The translations under genes and the position numbers were made by a program. Positions 55,934 to 64,000 of a DNA stretch of 64,000 bases are shown here, in pieces. The notes beneath the pieces are model-generated. The model saw only the letters and a list, made by a program, of their open reading frames with translations. It did no database searches and had not been told where the DNA came from. The first letter of the stretch is position 1; each line of letters opens with the position of its first letter. This DNA comes from Silvanigrella paludirubra (GTDB lineage: Bacteria; Bdellovibrionota_B; Oligoflexia; Silvanigrellales; Silvanigrellaceae), in contig NZ_WFLM01000003.1 of the NCBI RefSeq assembly GCF_009208775.1, positions 473,374 through 537,373 of the forward strand, read 5' to 3'.

Positions 55934-57049
55934 ATGTTAGATTTTTTTGGCATTAATAAAAAAAATTTTAGTATTAAAAATGATGAAATACTATCGATTC
56001 ACTATTTAAGAGGCATTGCAGCTCTTCTTGTTGCTCTATATCATTTAGCGGAATCTAAGGAAACTCCTCTAGCGTTAGTTAGTGTATCCAAATGGATGGC
56101 AAGTGGAGTCGATGTCTTTTTTGTAATTAGCGGTTTTGTTATTTATTTAAACTATTTAAATAAAAATCTATCTCCTTTAAGCTTTCTTATTCGCCGATTT
56201 ATTAGAGTTATTCCTTTATATTGGATTTTTCTAATTATGTTAATAATATTGAATTTTTTATTTCCTAAATTAGCTTTTAATAATGTTTCAATTAATTTTG
56301 AATCTGTATATAAATCACTGCTATTTATACCTTATTTTGATATTAAGAATCATGAAATATGGCCTATCTTAATTCCTGGCTGGACATTGAACTATGAAAT
56401 TTTCTTTTATTTATTATTTTCATTTTTTCTTTTTAAAACTAAAAAGCATATTTTAATATCAATGGCTGTTATATTTTCTATACTTCTTATCACTGGCTTT
56501 TTAATTAAAACAAATAATGCTATATTATTGACCTATACTAACCCCCTTTTACTTGAATTTTTATCTGGAATGTTTCTTGCAAATTTATACTTTAGAAGTA
56601 AATTTTTTGAATCTAAATCATTATTAATTTCTATTAGTTTTATTTTAATAGGAATAACTGGCTTTATGCTATTTAAAGATTTAACCGTTAGAGGTATATC
56701 TTGGGGTGTTCCTGCTACTTTAGTTGTTATTGGCTGTTTAATGATAGAAAAAAATAATAAATTTAAATATTATAAAATACCATATTTACTTGGAAGTTCC
56801 TCTTATTCTATTTATTTAAGTCATCTTTTTACTCTTGGACTTGTTAAGTATATTTTTATAAAACTTAAATTAGGTTATAATACACCATTATCATTTTTAT
56901 TTTTAACTTTATTTTCTTTAATTAGTATAGCATTTGTAGGAATAATTGTTCATATTATTGTCGAAAAGCCAATTATAAAATTACTATTAAAATATGTTTA
57001 TTTAGGAGAAAAGAGAACAAATAAAAAAATACTTGTTGATAATCAATAA
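55934..57049 (+). CDS. Acyltransferase-3 family membrane protein
   Basis: 371 residues from ATG 55934; GAAAG lies upstream, and the TTG at 55928 is rejected. About ten membrane helices. HYLRGIAALLVALYHLAES holds the family His, followed by GVDVFFVISGFVIY and the RRFIRVIPLYW motif. No SGNH domain, unlike the paralogue at 39893. Separated from the methyltransferase gene by about 200 AT-rich bases. It may acylate a carotenoid glycoside or an envelope glycan; the substrate cannot be read from sequence. Confidence 0.88.
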   Translation: MLDFFGINKKNFSIKNDEILSIHYLRGIAALLVALYHLAESKETPLALVSVSKWMASGVDVFFVISGFVIYLNYLNKNLSPLSFLIRRFIRVIPLYWIFLIMLIILNFLFPKLAFNNVSINFESVYKSLLFIPYFDIKNHEIWPILIPGWTLNYEIFFYLLFSFFLFKTKKHILISMAVIFSILLITGFLIKTNNAILLTYTNPLLLEFLSGMFLANLYFRSKFFESKSLLISISFILIGITGFMLFKDLTVRGISWGVPATLVVIGCLMIEKNNKFKYYKIPYLLGSSSYSIYLSHLFTLGLVKYIFIKLKLGYNTPLSFLFLTLFSLISIAFVGIIVHIIVEKPIIKLLLKYVYLGEKRTNKKILVDNQ

Positions 57050-57068
57050 TATTTTTATTATAAATTAT

Positions 57069-58502
57069 TTATGACTTATTGTTCATTTCAAATATTTCTC
57101 TTTTATGGATTTCGCCATGAAGAATAATACTATCTATATCATTATAAGCTTCTATCTCTTCTAATGGATTTTTATTTAATAAAACGAGATTTGCAATTTT
57201 TCCTTCCTGTATAGAACCTATTTTATTTTGTAGTCTTAAAAATTTAGCATTATTTATTGTTAAAGCTTCTAGTAATCTTTTATGGCTGACTCCTGCTTTG
57301 ATCCAATTTTGTATTTCATAGTATCCATTTAAACCTGGGGGGTTTGAATAAATAGGGGCTGAAGGTGTATCACTTCCAAATATTAAAAAACCATTATTTT
57401 TATTGATATAGCTTAAAGATTGAATTCCATTATTATATACCTTTTCCATATCTGCTAAATTACTTTCAGAGGTAATTTCATTTTCAAACCATTTTCCATC
57501 ATTTGATTTATAAAATTGAATTAAATTTTTAGGTATTACTTTTTCTAAAAGAGGATCGTTTAAATAATTTGAATCGAATAACGAAACCAAGCCTTTCATA
57601 ACTTGTGTAGTTGGTTGGTATGCCATTTTATTTAAAATAACTTGGTCTAAGACATTTTTTACTGCCAGTGGAATTTTATCGTTCTCGCTTTTTGTTTGCC
57701 ATCTCCATAGCCCATGAGCGAATCCATCTGCTCCTACATTTATTGCCATTTGAAAAGATTCTAAAGAATTAGCATGAATTAAAACGGGTAAATTATTTTT
57801 ATGAGCTTCTTTAATTAAAAGTTTTAAATTTTTCTCAGAAGGAACAGGAAGTTTTTTATTTGGAGAAAAGCCACTTTCATAATGTGTTTTTACCACAATC
57901 CCATTTCTCTCTATAATCCCTTTTATCGCATTTTTGGGAGAATGTTTTTCTTCTTCATCTCTATTATGACTATTAATAAAGTTAGGAACATTTTTAAATT
58001 TTTCAGATTCAGGAAAATAAATCATGGGGTAGCCCTGGTACTCTGCAGCAGCACCACCGCAAGTATATAAGTCAGGGTGTTTTTTATTAGATTTAAAAGA
58101 TTTTATGATATCTTCATCTGTTGTAAATAGATCAACAATTGTAGTAAATCCATGATAAAGATAACTGTGTGGCAGTTGCTTCCGGTAATTTTTAACTAAT
58201 TCTGGATATTTTTTTTCTTGTTCAGAGCTAAGACCTGGGACAAGATTAATATGATTATGAGAATCAATTAATCCAGGAATTAAATATTTATTTTTTCCAT
58301 CAATGACTTTTATTGCTTTCTCGTTTTTTGGATGCCCTTCTTTGACTTTTGTGATCTTACCTTTATCAATTTCAATATGACCTAAATATGGTTTGAAATT
58401 ATTTTCGTATGTCAAAATATTAATATTTTTAATAATAAGATCTTGTCCAATCGCAGAAATTTGTATTGTTGTTGAGAGAAATAAAAAAAAATATTTAAGC
58501 AT
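57069..58502 (-). CDS. Exported amidohydrolase (imidazolonepropionase-like)
   Basis: 477 residues with a signal peptide (LKYFFLFLSTTIQISAIG). The amidohydrolase core has GLIDSHNHINL (HXH metal ligands near 81-83), VVKTHYESG (candidate carboxylated or bridging Lys), PVLIHANS and GFAHGLWRW (His ligands) and FGSDTPS (catalytic Asp). Metal site complete. GAGG ribosome site before ATG 58502. Relatives hydrolyse cyclic amides or dipeptides; the substrate here is unknown. Stands alone between the acyltransferase and DUF4153-like genes. Confidence 0.87.
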   Translation of the reverse strand: MLKYFFLFLSTTIQISAIGQDLIIKNINILTYENNFKPYLGHIEIDKGKITKVKEGHPKNEKAIKVIDGKNKYLIPGLIDSHNHINLVPGLSSEQEKKYPELVKNYRKQLPHSYLYHGFTTIVDLFTTDEDIIKSFKSNKKHPDLYTCGGAAAEYQGYPMIYFPESEKFKNVPNFINSHNRDEEEKHSPKNAIKGIIERNGIVVKTHYESGFSPNKKLPVPSEKNLKLLIKEAHKNNLPVLIHANSLESFQMAINVGADGFAHGLWRWQTKSENDKIPLAVKNVLDQVILNKMAYQPTTQVMKGLVSLFDSNYLNDPLLEKVIPKNLIQFYKSNDGKWFENEITSESNLADMEKVYNNGIQSLSYINKNNGFLIFGSDTPSAPIYSNPPGLNGYYEIQNWIKAGVSHKRLLEALTINNAKFLRLQNKIGSIQEGKIANLVLLNKNPLEEIEAYNDIDSIILHGEIHKREIFEMNNKS

Positions 58503-58597
58503 AAAAACCTCTTTTATAGTATATAAAACAAATCAAACTACTTTAGATTTATTAATTAGTAAATTTATAAGAGATTGAATTTATGAGAGGTGGAAAA

Positions 58598-60421
58598 ATG
58601 TATCTAAATAAAATTATTTTAAAACTTAAATTTAATGAAACCTTTATTTCATTATTAAGATTTCCAGTAACCCTTCTTTTTTCTTTTATAGCTACTTTTT
58701 TAAGTATTTACATGGATAGATTTTATCAAATTAATTCCGATAATTTTCATATTGTAAATGGAATTATGTCTTGTGCTTTAGGAATTCCTCTTTCATTATC
58801 CTTTTATTTGTTTTTTGAGAGATTAAAATTTAAAGGTAAAAAAATAATAGCAGGTATTTCATCATTATTCGTTATTTTAATATATTATTACAATTCAAGT
58901 TTTGATCATTCATTAAATAATATATATAAATATATCCAAATTTTTATCTTATTGCATTTGGTTTTGTCATTTAGTCCTTTCATTTTAAAAAAAGAATTAA
59001 ATGGGTTTTGGCAATTTAATCGAATTCTTTTGCAAAGAATATCTTTGTCTATTTTTTATTCAGCAATTATTTTTATATTTATTATGATTGCAATTCAAAC
59101 TTGTATTTATTTATTTGAGTTTAATGTTAAATCAATTTTATATTATAATATATTCTTTTTTTGTTTATTTATAATTCAAACTTGGTTTTTTGTTTTGGGT
59201 ATCCCAAAGAATATAAATTCTTTAAATACAATAGAGCTTTATCCTTCATTCTTAAAATTTTTTACTCAAAACATTTTAGTACCTATTGTCTTATCCTACT
59301 TTATAATTCTTTATATTTATATGTTTAAAATATTATTGTTGTGGGATTTGCCTAAAGGACTTATAGGATGGTTGGTTTCCATTTTAGGGATATTAGGAAT
59401 ATTAACTAAATTATTGATCAATAAAGATTTTAATAAATCTTCTACAAAGTGGGTCGTTTTTTTTAGTAAATATTTTCATTTTTTAATGTTTCCTCTTTTA
59501 GGAATGTTATTTATTGGATTATATTTAAGAATTGCAGATTATGGAATCACAGAAAATCGTTATATCCTATTGGTATTGGCACTTTGGTTACTTTTAATTT
59601 CCTTATTCTATGTTATCTCAAAGTCAAAAAATCTTAAAATTATACCAATATCTTTATCTATTGTATTTTTAATTTCTCTCGTCGGTCCATGGAGCATTTA
59701 TAGTCTATCTTTTAAAAGCCAATTCAATATTGCAAAATCTTTTTTAATTCAAAATAAAATTTTGGTTGATAATCAAATTCAAAAATCACCAATTTCTCTT
59801 ACTTTAGTGCAGCGTCAATTAATTAGTAATAAAATTTATTATTTAATTGAAAATCATGGACTAGATTCAGTTAAAGAGATATTTGGTGAAAAAGCAATAA
59901 ATGCTATTAAAGTAAATAAATATAAATACCCTGATTCTAATTTTTTTGCTAAAATACTTTTGGATGGAATTGGAATAAATTATATGGATCAATGGGATAA
60001 GGAGCAATTAAGTGATGAGCTTTTCTTTCATTTAAATTTAAGAAGTTTTCCTTTAGATATTCAAAATTATGATACATTATTAAAGTTTAATTTTTATGAA
60101 AATGAAAATAAAATTACTATTGAAAATTTTAAGCTTGAAATGCATCAAGAAAAATCTGAATTGTCTATTTATAAAGATCAAAAGCTAATCATTACTATTC
60201 CATTAGAATCTTTTTTGAATAATTTAAATTCCGTTAGAGTAAAAGATGATGCAAAGGAAAATCAATTTTATAATATTAAGGATATGACTTTGCATTTTGA
60301 ATCTAAAAATATAGAAGTAAAATTAATATTTGAGCATTTAAGTATCATTAAAATGAATGGTATTTTTAAACTTTCGGTATATTCAGAAGGTACGATTTTA
60401 ATCAAAGAAAAAATAAAATAA
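58598..60421 (+). CDS. DUF4153-like multi-pass membrane protein
   Basis: 607 residues from ATG 58598, seven bases after GAGG; the ATG at 58583 lies before that site. The N-terminal LLRFPVTLLFSFIATFLSIYM is characteristic of DUF4153 proteins. About 10 to 12 helices are followed by a soluble C-terminal region from about 390 with alternating helices and strands. Function unknown in the family. Divergent from the amidohydrolase gene. Confidence 0.8.
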   Translation: MYLNKIILKLKFNETFISLLRFPVTLLFSFIATFLSIYMDRFYQINSDNFHIVNGIMSCALGIPLSLSFYLFFERLKFKGKKIIAGISSLFVILIYYYNSSFDHSLNNIYKYIQIFILLHLVLSFSPFILKKELNGFWQFNRILLQRISLSIFYSAIIFIFIMIAIQTCIYLFEFNVKSILYYNIFFFCLFIIQTWFFVLGIPKNINSLNTIELYPSFLKFFTQNILVPIVLSYFIILYIYMFKILLLWDLPKGLIGWLVSILGILGILTKLLINKDFNKSSTKWVVFFSKYFHFLMFPLLGMLFIGLYLRIADYGITENRYILLVLALWLLLISLFYVISKSKNLKIIPISLSIVFLISLVGPWSIYSLSFKSQFNIAKSFLIQNKILVDNQIQKSPISLTLVQRQLISNKIYYLIENHGLDSVKEIFGEKAINAIKVNKYKYPDSNFFAKILLDGIGINYMDQWDKEQLSDELFFHLNLRSFPLDIQNYDTLLKFNFYENENKITIENFKLEMHQEKSELSIYKDQKLIITIPLESFLNNLNSVRVKDDAKENQFYNIKDMTLHFESKNIEVKLIFEHLSIIKMNGIFKLSVYSEGTILIKEKIK

Positions 60422-60480
60422 TTATTTATTTTTTAATTTTTCCTATGGTTTTTTTTAATGAATTTTTTTGAATTTTGCTA

Positions 60481-60540
60481 GGGATATATTTCCTATGTCA
60501 AAAATATGACATTGTGTTTGACAGTAGGAAATATTTACCC
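60481..60540. repeat. Long imperfect inverted repeat (hairpin)
   Basis: Left arm ATATTTCCTATGTCAAA (60486-60502) pairs with right arm TTTGACAGTAGGAAATAT (60517-60534) with one bulged base. Outer GGG and CCC extend it. A smaller nested TGTCA/TGACA repeat (60496-60500 with 60507-60511, roughly) lies at the tip. No T-run follows, so it is a poor classical terminator. It lies 14 bases from a parA-associated palindrome. Confidence 0.7.
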
Positions 60541-60547
60541 AAAAAAG

Positions 60548-60563
60548 GATGTGACGTCACATC
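60548..60563. repeat. Palindrome copy 1, candidate ParB-like binding site
   Basis: GATGTGACGTCACATC is a perfect 16-bp palindrome. It is identical to the core of the site behind parA; the match extends to 21 bases including the AAATT flank on one side. On the minus strand it is followed by CTTTTTT, so it could also serve as the tcdA terminator. Lies 8 bases beyond the tcdA stop. Confidence 0.55.
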
Positions 60564-60571
60564 AAATTGAA

Positions 60572-61444
60572 TTACCCCTGTCCAAGCTTTAAAACCTTTT
60601 TAAACTCATCATATGTAGGTACTTTTTCAAAAGTATCCCTGTTTTTAAAGTCAATTCCTTTTAAATAATGTTGCAATAGGTCACCAGCAAGCCACATTCC
60701 AAAAATAGGAGGAATATAACTAATGGTTCCAAGCATGACTCTTTTATGCTGGCATGCACCAAATTCTTTTTCTATTGTTGGACAAATACAATTCCATTCA
60801 GTACCTGGAACAGCTTGTTCAGGATCTATCGCTTCTTCTGTTGAATAAACAACTCGAACGCCATTTGTAACTCCAACTTCACGAAGTTTTAAGCGAATTT
60901 GTTTTGCAAATTTATCATTTTTTGTTTCTGAAATATCGGCGCATTTAATTTGTGATGGATCTAGTCTGCTTGCTGAACCCATGGAACTCCAAATAGGAAT
61001 ATCTTTCTTTTTGCATCTTGCGATTAAATCAACTTTTGGAATTAATGTATCTATGCAATCAATAACAGCATCTACGGGTTGCCCTGCCAAACGTTCAGCC
61101 TCTTCAAAAATGAAATCGTTTTTATCGGGATGATGATGTTCATCAATTCCAAAGTAACTTGCCAATGGGTTTATTTTTTGAAGTCTCTCGACTAAAAGAT
61201 CGACTTTCTTTTTACCTACTGTATCTGTAAAGGCATGGATCTGGCGATTTACATTGGTAACACAAACGTCATCATGATCGACTACAGTGACTTTGCCTAC
61301 AGCAGCTCTTGCTATGGCTTCGGCAGCAAAACCACCTACTCCTCCAGCTCCTACGATGAGTACATGTAAATTTCTAAATCTTCCAAGGCCTTCTCTTCCT
61401 ATAAGAAGCTCTAACCTGCTGAAGCGATGATTACGGAATGCCAT
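60572..61444 (-). CDS. tcdA: tRNA threonylcarbamoyladenosine dehydratase
   Basis: Cyclises t6A37 in tRNA to ct6A using ATP (E1-like family). 290 residues beginning with RFSRLELLIGREGL; ATP-binding GAGGVGG at 32-38, then VDHDDVCVTNVNRQ. CIDTLIPKVDLIARCKKK and SSMGSASRLDPSQI are typical TcdA segments. AAGGAT ribosome site before ATG 61444. Its base composition is less AT-biased than the capsule genes. Convergent with the DUF4153-like gene. Confidence 0.93.
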   Translation of the reverse strand: MAFRNHRFSRLELLIGREGLGRFRNLHVLIVGAGGVGGFAAEAIARAAVGKVTVVDHDDVCVTNVNRQIHAFTDTVGKKKVDLLVERLQKINPLASYFGIDEHHHPDKNDFIFEEAERLAGQPVDAVIDCIDTLIPKVDLIARCKKKDIPIWSSMGSASRLDPSQIKCADISETKNDKFAKQIRLKLREVGVTNGVRVVYSTEEAIDPEQAVPGTEWNCICPTIEKEFGACQHKRVMLGTISYIPPIFGMWLAGDLLQHYLKGIDFKNRDTFEKVPTYDEFKKVLKLGQG

Positions 61445-61585
61445 TTTAAATCCTTATATATTCTTTAAGTGAAAGGGGATCCCCCTGAATCTTTTCTTAG
61501 TTACTTTTAAAAAATCTTTCCACAAAAATTTAAAAGGATTTAAAAAAAGAAAATATATAAATTTAATAAAGTTATAATTGATTTG

Positions 61586-61978
61586 TTATTCTATTAAATT
61601 TTGAGGAGCTTTTTGTATGGTGAGGCGTTTCCAACCTTTTATGGATCTTACTATGACAATTGCAGAAGCAAGTAAAAATAATGGAATTGAAAAAATCCAC
61701 CCTATAAAAGGAATGAAACCAAAAACCCATGCTAAAAAATAAAAAATAGAGGCAAACCAAAAGGTTTGAATTTGCCAACGGTAGTGATGGTCAAGCCAGC
61801 TTTCTTTAACCTGTGTTCTAAATAGGTATGTGATTATCAAAGGAATTAAAGAAAAAAGACCGCCTGTAAAAACAGAAATAAGTTGAAGCACGTATACTAC
61901 CATTGATACATTTTCGGTCATGCTTTTTGCAGGCAAATTATTTTGAGATGAATTTTTATAATAATCATTATGTTGCAT
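61586..61978 (-). CDS. DUF4870-like small membrane protein
   Basis: 130 residues. After a polar N-terminus come helices at about 25-50 (MVVYVLQLISVFTGGLFSLIPLII), 70-90 and 95-115 with the intervening SWLDHHYRWQIQTFW. That HHYRWQI turn is the usual DUF4870 (Tic20-like) signature. GAGGAC ribosome site before ATG 61978. Overlaps the end of the partition-partner gene by 11 bases, so it is probably co-transcribed. Function unknown. Confidence 0.85.
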   Translation of the reverse strand: MQHNDYYKNSSQNNLPAKSMTENVSMVVYVLQLISVFTGGLFSLIPLIITYLFRTQVKESWLDHHYRWQIQTFWFASIFYFLAWVFGFIPFIGWIFSIPLFLLASAIVIVRSIKGWKRLTIQKAPQNLIE

Positions 61979-62990
61979 AATCGTCCTCTATCAGGGCTGA
62001 AGTCGCGCCCAAGTGCTTTGAATGATATCGTGAATCTTGAGGTTTTGAAAGCATTTCAGACATTTTAGACATTTCTTCGGATAAGTTTTTAAAGGCTCCC
62101 AAAAGACTCCATTTATCGGATTGCTCTAAATCATTTAAATTTAGAGATTCTAATTGTATTTTTATTTTTTCTAAATTTTCTGTGATATGTCGTATATGAA
62201 CTTTTTGAGTACTAGTATGCGTTAGGTTTGGTTCTTTCCCTAATGTCTTAGATACGATGTTTCTTAATGACTTCACACTTACACTTGTGGGAAGGTTTTC
62301 TAAAATTTTGTTACGTTGGTCACTAGGCACGGGTAACAAAGCTTTAAAATGCTCAAAGCCAAAATCGGTTCTTTGTTTAGAAGAAATATCAAATTCTTCC
62401 GCAACTCGAATATATTGGTTTGCTGTCGTATAATTCATATTTAAATTTTCATCACAAAAAGCTTTCCAGCCAACTTTATTGCCTTCATAAAAGCGCTCTT
62501 TTATTTCTCCAATTAATTTGCCTTTAAGAAAAAAAGCTTCTGTTTGTGCATTATCAATTCTATTTAAAAATGAAATATATTCATTTTTATCCCATTTATT
62601 TCTTTCTAGACGGAGGCGCTCAAAATTGTATTGTATTTTAGTCACTGTGTAGGCTAGATCTTTTTTTTCTACAATGGGACTTGATGGCGTGTTAACGCTA
62701 TCTAAAATGAGCATTTCATTTTCATTTTTTGTTACTTCAATTTCTGCATTTTGTGATTGCAATTCTACCTTAGGTAATTCTTGCGGAGAAGTTTTAATTG
62801 AATGTAAATGAGATGAAATATTTTTTTCTTCATTTGCCGTATTTAAATTAGAATCTATTTTTTGGACTATTTCATTTTGTGATTCTGATGAATTTATTTT
62901 TTGTATTTGCTTATTTTCTTCTGGCTGAATTTCTGGTTCCGTTCTTGAAAATAAACCCCTAAGAGCTTTTTTAGGTTTTTGAATATCCAT
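61968..62990 (-). CDS. Non-canonical ParB-position DNA-binding protein (DUF3102-like)
   Basis: 340 residues. An N-terminal positively charged segment (PKKALRGLFSR) precedes a long polar, probably disordered region to about 110. A helical region at about 145-205 contains KGKLIGEIKERF, GWKAFCDENL and NMNYTTANQYIRVAEEFD. This looks like the helix-turn-helix of DUF3102-type proteins. A second helical part, LLPVPSDQRNKILENLP with VSVKSLRNIV, follows. The usual ParB CTPase motifs (GERR, PXQPR) are absent. AGAGGA before ATG 62990. It follows parA with 88 bases between, which hold palindrome copy 2. Confidence 0.75.
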   Translation of the reverse strand: MDIQKPKKALRGLFSRTEPEIQPEENKQIQKINSSESQNEIVQKIDSNLNTANEEKNISSHLHSIKTSPQELPKVELQSQNAEIEVTKNENEMLILDSVNTPSSPIVEKKDLAYTVTKIQYNFERLRLERNKWDKNEYISFLNRIDNAQTEAFFLKGKLIGEIKERFYEGNKVGWKAFCDENLNMNYTTANQYIRVAEEFDISSKQRTDFGFEHFKALLPVPSDQRNKILENLPTSVSVKSLRNIVSKTLGKEPNLTHTSTQKVHIRHITENLEKIKIQLESLNLNDLEQSDKWSLLGAFKNLSEEMSKMSEMLSKPQDSRYHSKHLGATSALIEDDYAT

Positions 62991-63056
62991 TAAACAATTT
63001 CCTCTCTATTTAAAATCAAAATGAAGTAATTTATTATTAAGCATTTATTTTTTCAG

Positions 63057-63078
63057 TTTGATGTGACGTCACATCAAA
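63057..63078. repeat. Palindrome copy 2, candidate centromere-like/operator site
   Basis: A perfect 22-bp palindrome: the core GATGTGACGTCACATC with TTT before and AAA after. It abuts the parA stop codon and precedes the partner gene by 66 bases. Its orientation-specific 21-base match to copy 1 (60548-60568) exceeds what chance would give in this composition. No T-run follows on the minus strand, so it is not a terminator. The sequence differs from the standard chromosomal parS. Confidence 0.65.
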
Positions 63079-63993
63079 TTATTCCACTTGCGCCTCAAAT
63101 TTATTTTCAGAAGTAACAATAGGGATATCCATTTTATTATTTTGTAAGCATATTTCTTTACTTAAAGATAAGTAATCTTCTGCACCTGTGCAGGAAGGAT
63201 CATAATTTAAAACAGATTTTCTTGCCTTCACCGCTTCAGCAAGTTTTACATTTTGACGAATACACGTTTTAAATACAGAATTTTTTAATAAATCTATGTT
63301 CATTACTTTATCAACAATTTCTCTAGATAGCTTTGTTCGTGAATCAAACATAGTAACAACAAGGCCTGAAATTTTTAACTTTGGATTTAATTCTTCTTTT
63401 ATCAAGCTTATTGTTTCTAATAATAAATTTAATCCATCAAATGCAAAAGGATGCGCTTGTAAAGCGATTTGAACTTCATTAGCCGCATTCAATGCATTTA
63501 CACTAAGTAAACCAAGGCTTGGAGGAGTATCTAAAATAATAAAATCGTAAAGAGGGTGAAGGGGGAGTAAAGCTTTTTTTAAGCGGTTTTCACGACCAAT
63601 TTCGCCCGCCATTCTGCTTTCAAACTCTGATAGTTCAATTGAAGCTGGTGCAATATGTAAATTTTCATATTGAGTTTCTAAAATAACATCTTCAAGATTT
63701 GTTTTTTTAGGTTCTACTAATAATTCAAAGACGCTTTTATCAATATCATTTATATCAATACCAAGACCTGTGGTTGCATTACATTGAGAGTCTAAATCAA
63801 CAACAAGCACTCTTTGACCTAATTTGGCAAGGCCAGCTGCGATATTTATTACTGTTGTTGTCTTGCCGCATCCCCCTTTTTGATTGCAAACAGAAATTAT
63901 TCTTACCGAATTGGGACGCTCATACATTTTTGTCATTGCTTTTGGTATATTTGATTTTGTAGCACCAATTCTTTTTACTTTTTTTTCTGTCAT
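63079..63993 (-). CDS. parA: ParA-family partition ATPase
   Basis: 304 residues. A basic N-terminal extension (about 30 residues) precedes the deviant Walker A KGGCGKTT (39-46). Then come VVDLDSQCNATTGLG (Walker A'), FIILDTPPSLGLLSVNAL (Walker B) and AHPFAFDGLNLLLETI. The order and length fit the Soj/ParA group that drives DNA segregation by nucleoid-bound ATP cycling. The start codon is seven bases from the window edge, so the promoter is not visible. Its partner gene downstream is not a typical ParB. Confidence 0.92.
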   Translation of the reverse strand: MTEKKVKRIGATKSNIPKAMTKMYERPNSVRIISVCNQKGGCGKTTTVINIAAGLAKLGQRVLVVDLDSQCNATTGLGIDINDIDKSVFELLVEPKKTNLEDVILETQYENLHIAPASIELSEFESRMAGEIGRENRLKKALLPLHPLYDFIILDTPPSLGLLSVNALNAANEVQIALQAHPFAFDGLNLLLETISLIKEELNPKLKISGLVVTMFDSRTKLSREIVDKVMNIDLLKNSVFKTCIRQNVKLAEAVKARKSVLNYDPSCTGAEDYLSLSKEICLQNNKMDIPIVTSENKFEAQVE

Positions 63994-64000
63994 TTTTTCT

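Noticed and set aside
1-64000. CRISPR arrays, insertion sequences, prophage or toxin-antitoxin genes
   Set aside because: No regularly spaced repeats, transposase or integrase motifs, phage structural genes or small paired toxin genes were recognised on reading both strands.

Overview
The window is a very AT-rich chromosomal segment from a Gram-negative (diderm) bacterium. The evidence is an LPS-assembly LptD, an Omp85/TamB pair, outer-membrane beta-barrels, lipoproteins and signal peptides. No transposase, integrase, CRISPR array or rRNA was recognised. The mix of low GC, long periplasmic TPR proteins, a C40-type acyclic carotenoid cluster and a Wza/Wzc/Wzy polysaccharide cluster suggests a pigmented predatory or environmental bacterium of the Bdellovibrionota/Oligoflexia type (Silvanigrella-like). 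That placement is an inference from gene content, not from a marker-gene comparison.

Layout. 1-8.0 kb: a 5'-truncated outer-membrane barrel gene, an M23 peptidase, tRNA-Arg(UCU), and an accD-folC-lptD run. 8.1-16.6 kb: tamB, an Omp85 protein with about seven POTRA repeats, and a tRNA-dihydrouridine synthase. 16.7-24.2 kb: a tightly coupled four-gene operon of exported proteins ending in a lipoprotein; at least two members are TPR-rich. 24.2-24.7 kb: a stand-alone RRM RNA-binding protein with a clear promoter, a structured leader and a strong terminator. 25.1-43.1 kb: an extracellular polysaccharide (capsule-like) cluster. It holds an initiating phosphoglycosyl transferase, Wzb, Wza, Wzc, glycosyltransferases, a Wzy-like polymerase, a Wzx-like flippase, an acyltransferase-SGNH protein, AsnB-like and TagD-like enzymes and a CDP-glycerol glycerophosphotransferase-like enzyme. 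The last two imply a glycerol-phosphate (teichoic-acid-like) decoration.

43.3-57.0 kb: a carotenoid cluster. Minus-strand genes encode a CrtI/CrtO-like oxidoreductase and two SDR-type proteins. Plus-strand genes encode a CrtD/CrtI-like desaturase that seems to start at a rare ATT codon, a membrane protein, a GGPP synthase with motifs of the eukaryote-like class, a fused CrtC-CrtB protein, CrtI, a Rossmann protein, a methyltransferase and an acyltransferase. No lycopene cyclase was recognised, so an acyclic 1-hydroxylated carotenoid, perhaps methylated or acylated, is the simplest product.

57.1-64 kb: an amidohydrolase, a DUF4153-like membrane protein, TcdA, a DUF4870-like membrane protein, and a ParA with a non-canonical ParB-position partner. 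That partner lacks the usual ParB motifs and carries a DUF3102-like helix-turn-helix region. Two identical perfect palindromes (core GATGTGACGTCACATC) lie directly behind parA and behind tcdA. Together with a long hairpin near the second copy, they make the best candidate in this window for an undescribed system: a ParA-type partition module with a new adaptor and centromere-like site. Several gene starts were moved from the longest open frame to an internal start with a good ribosome-binding site, as noted in each entry.
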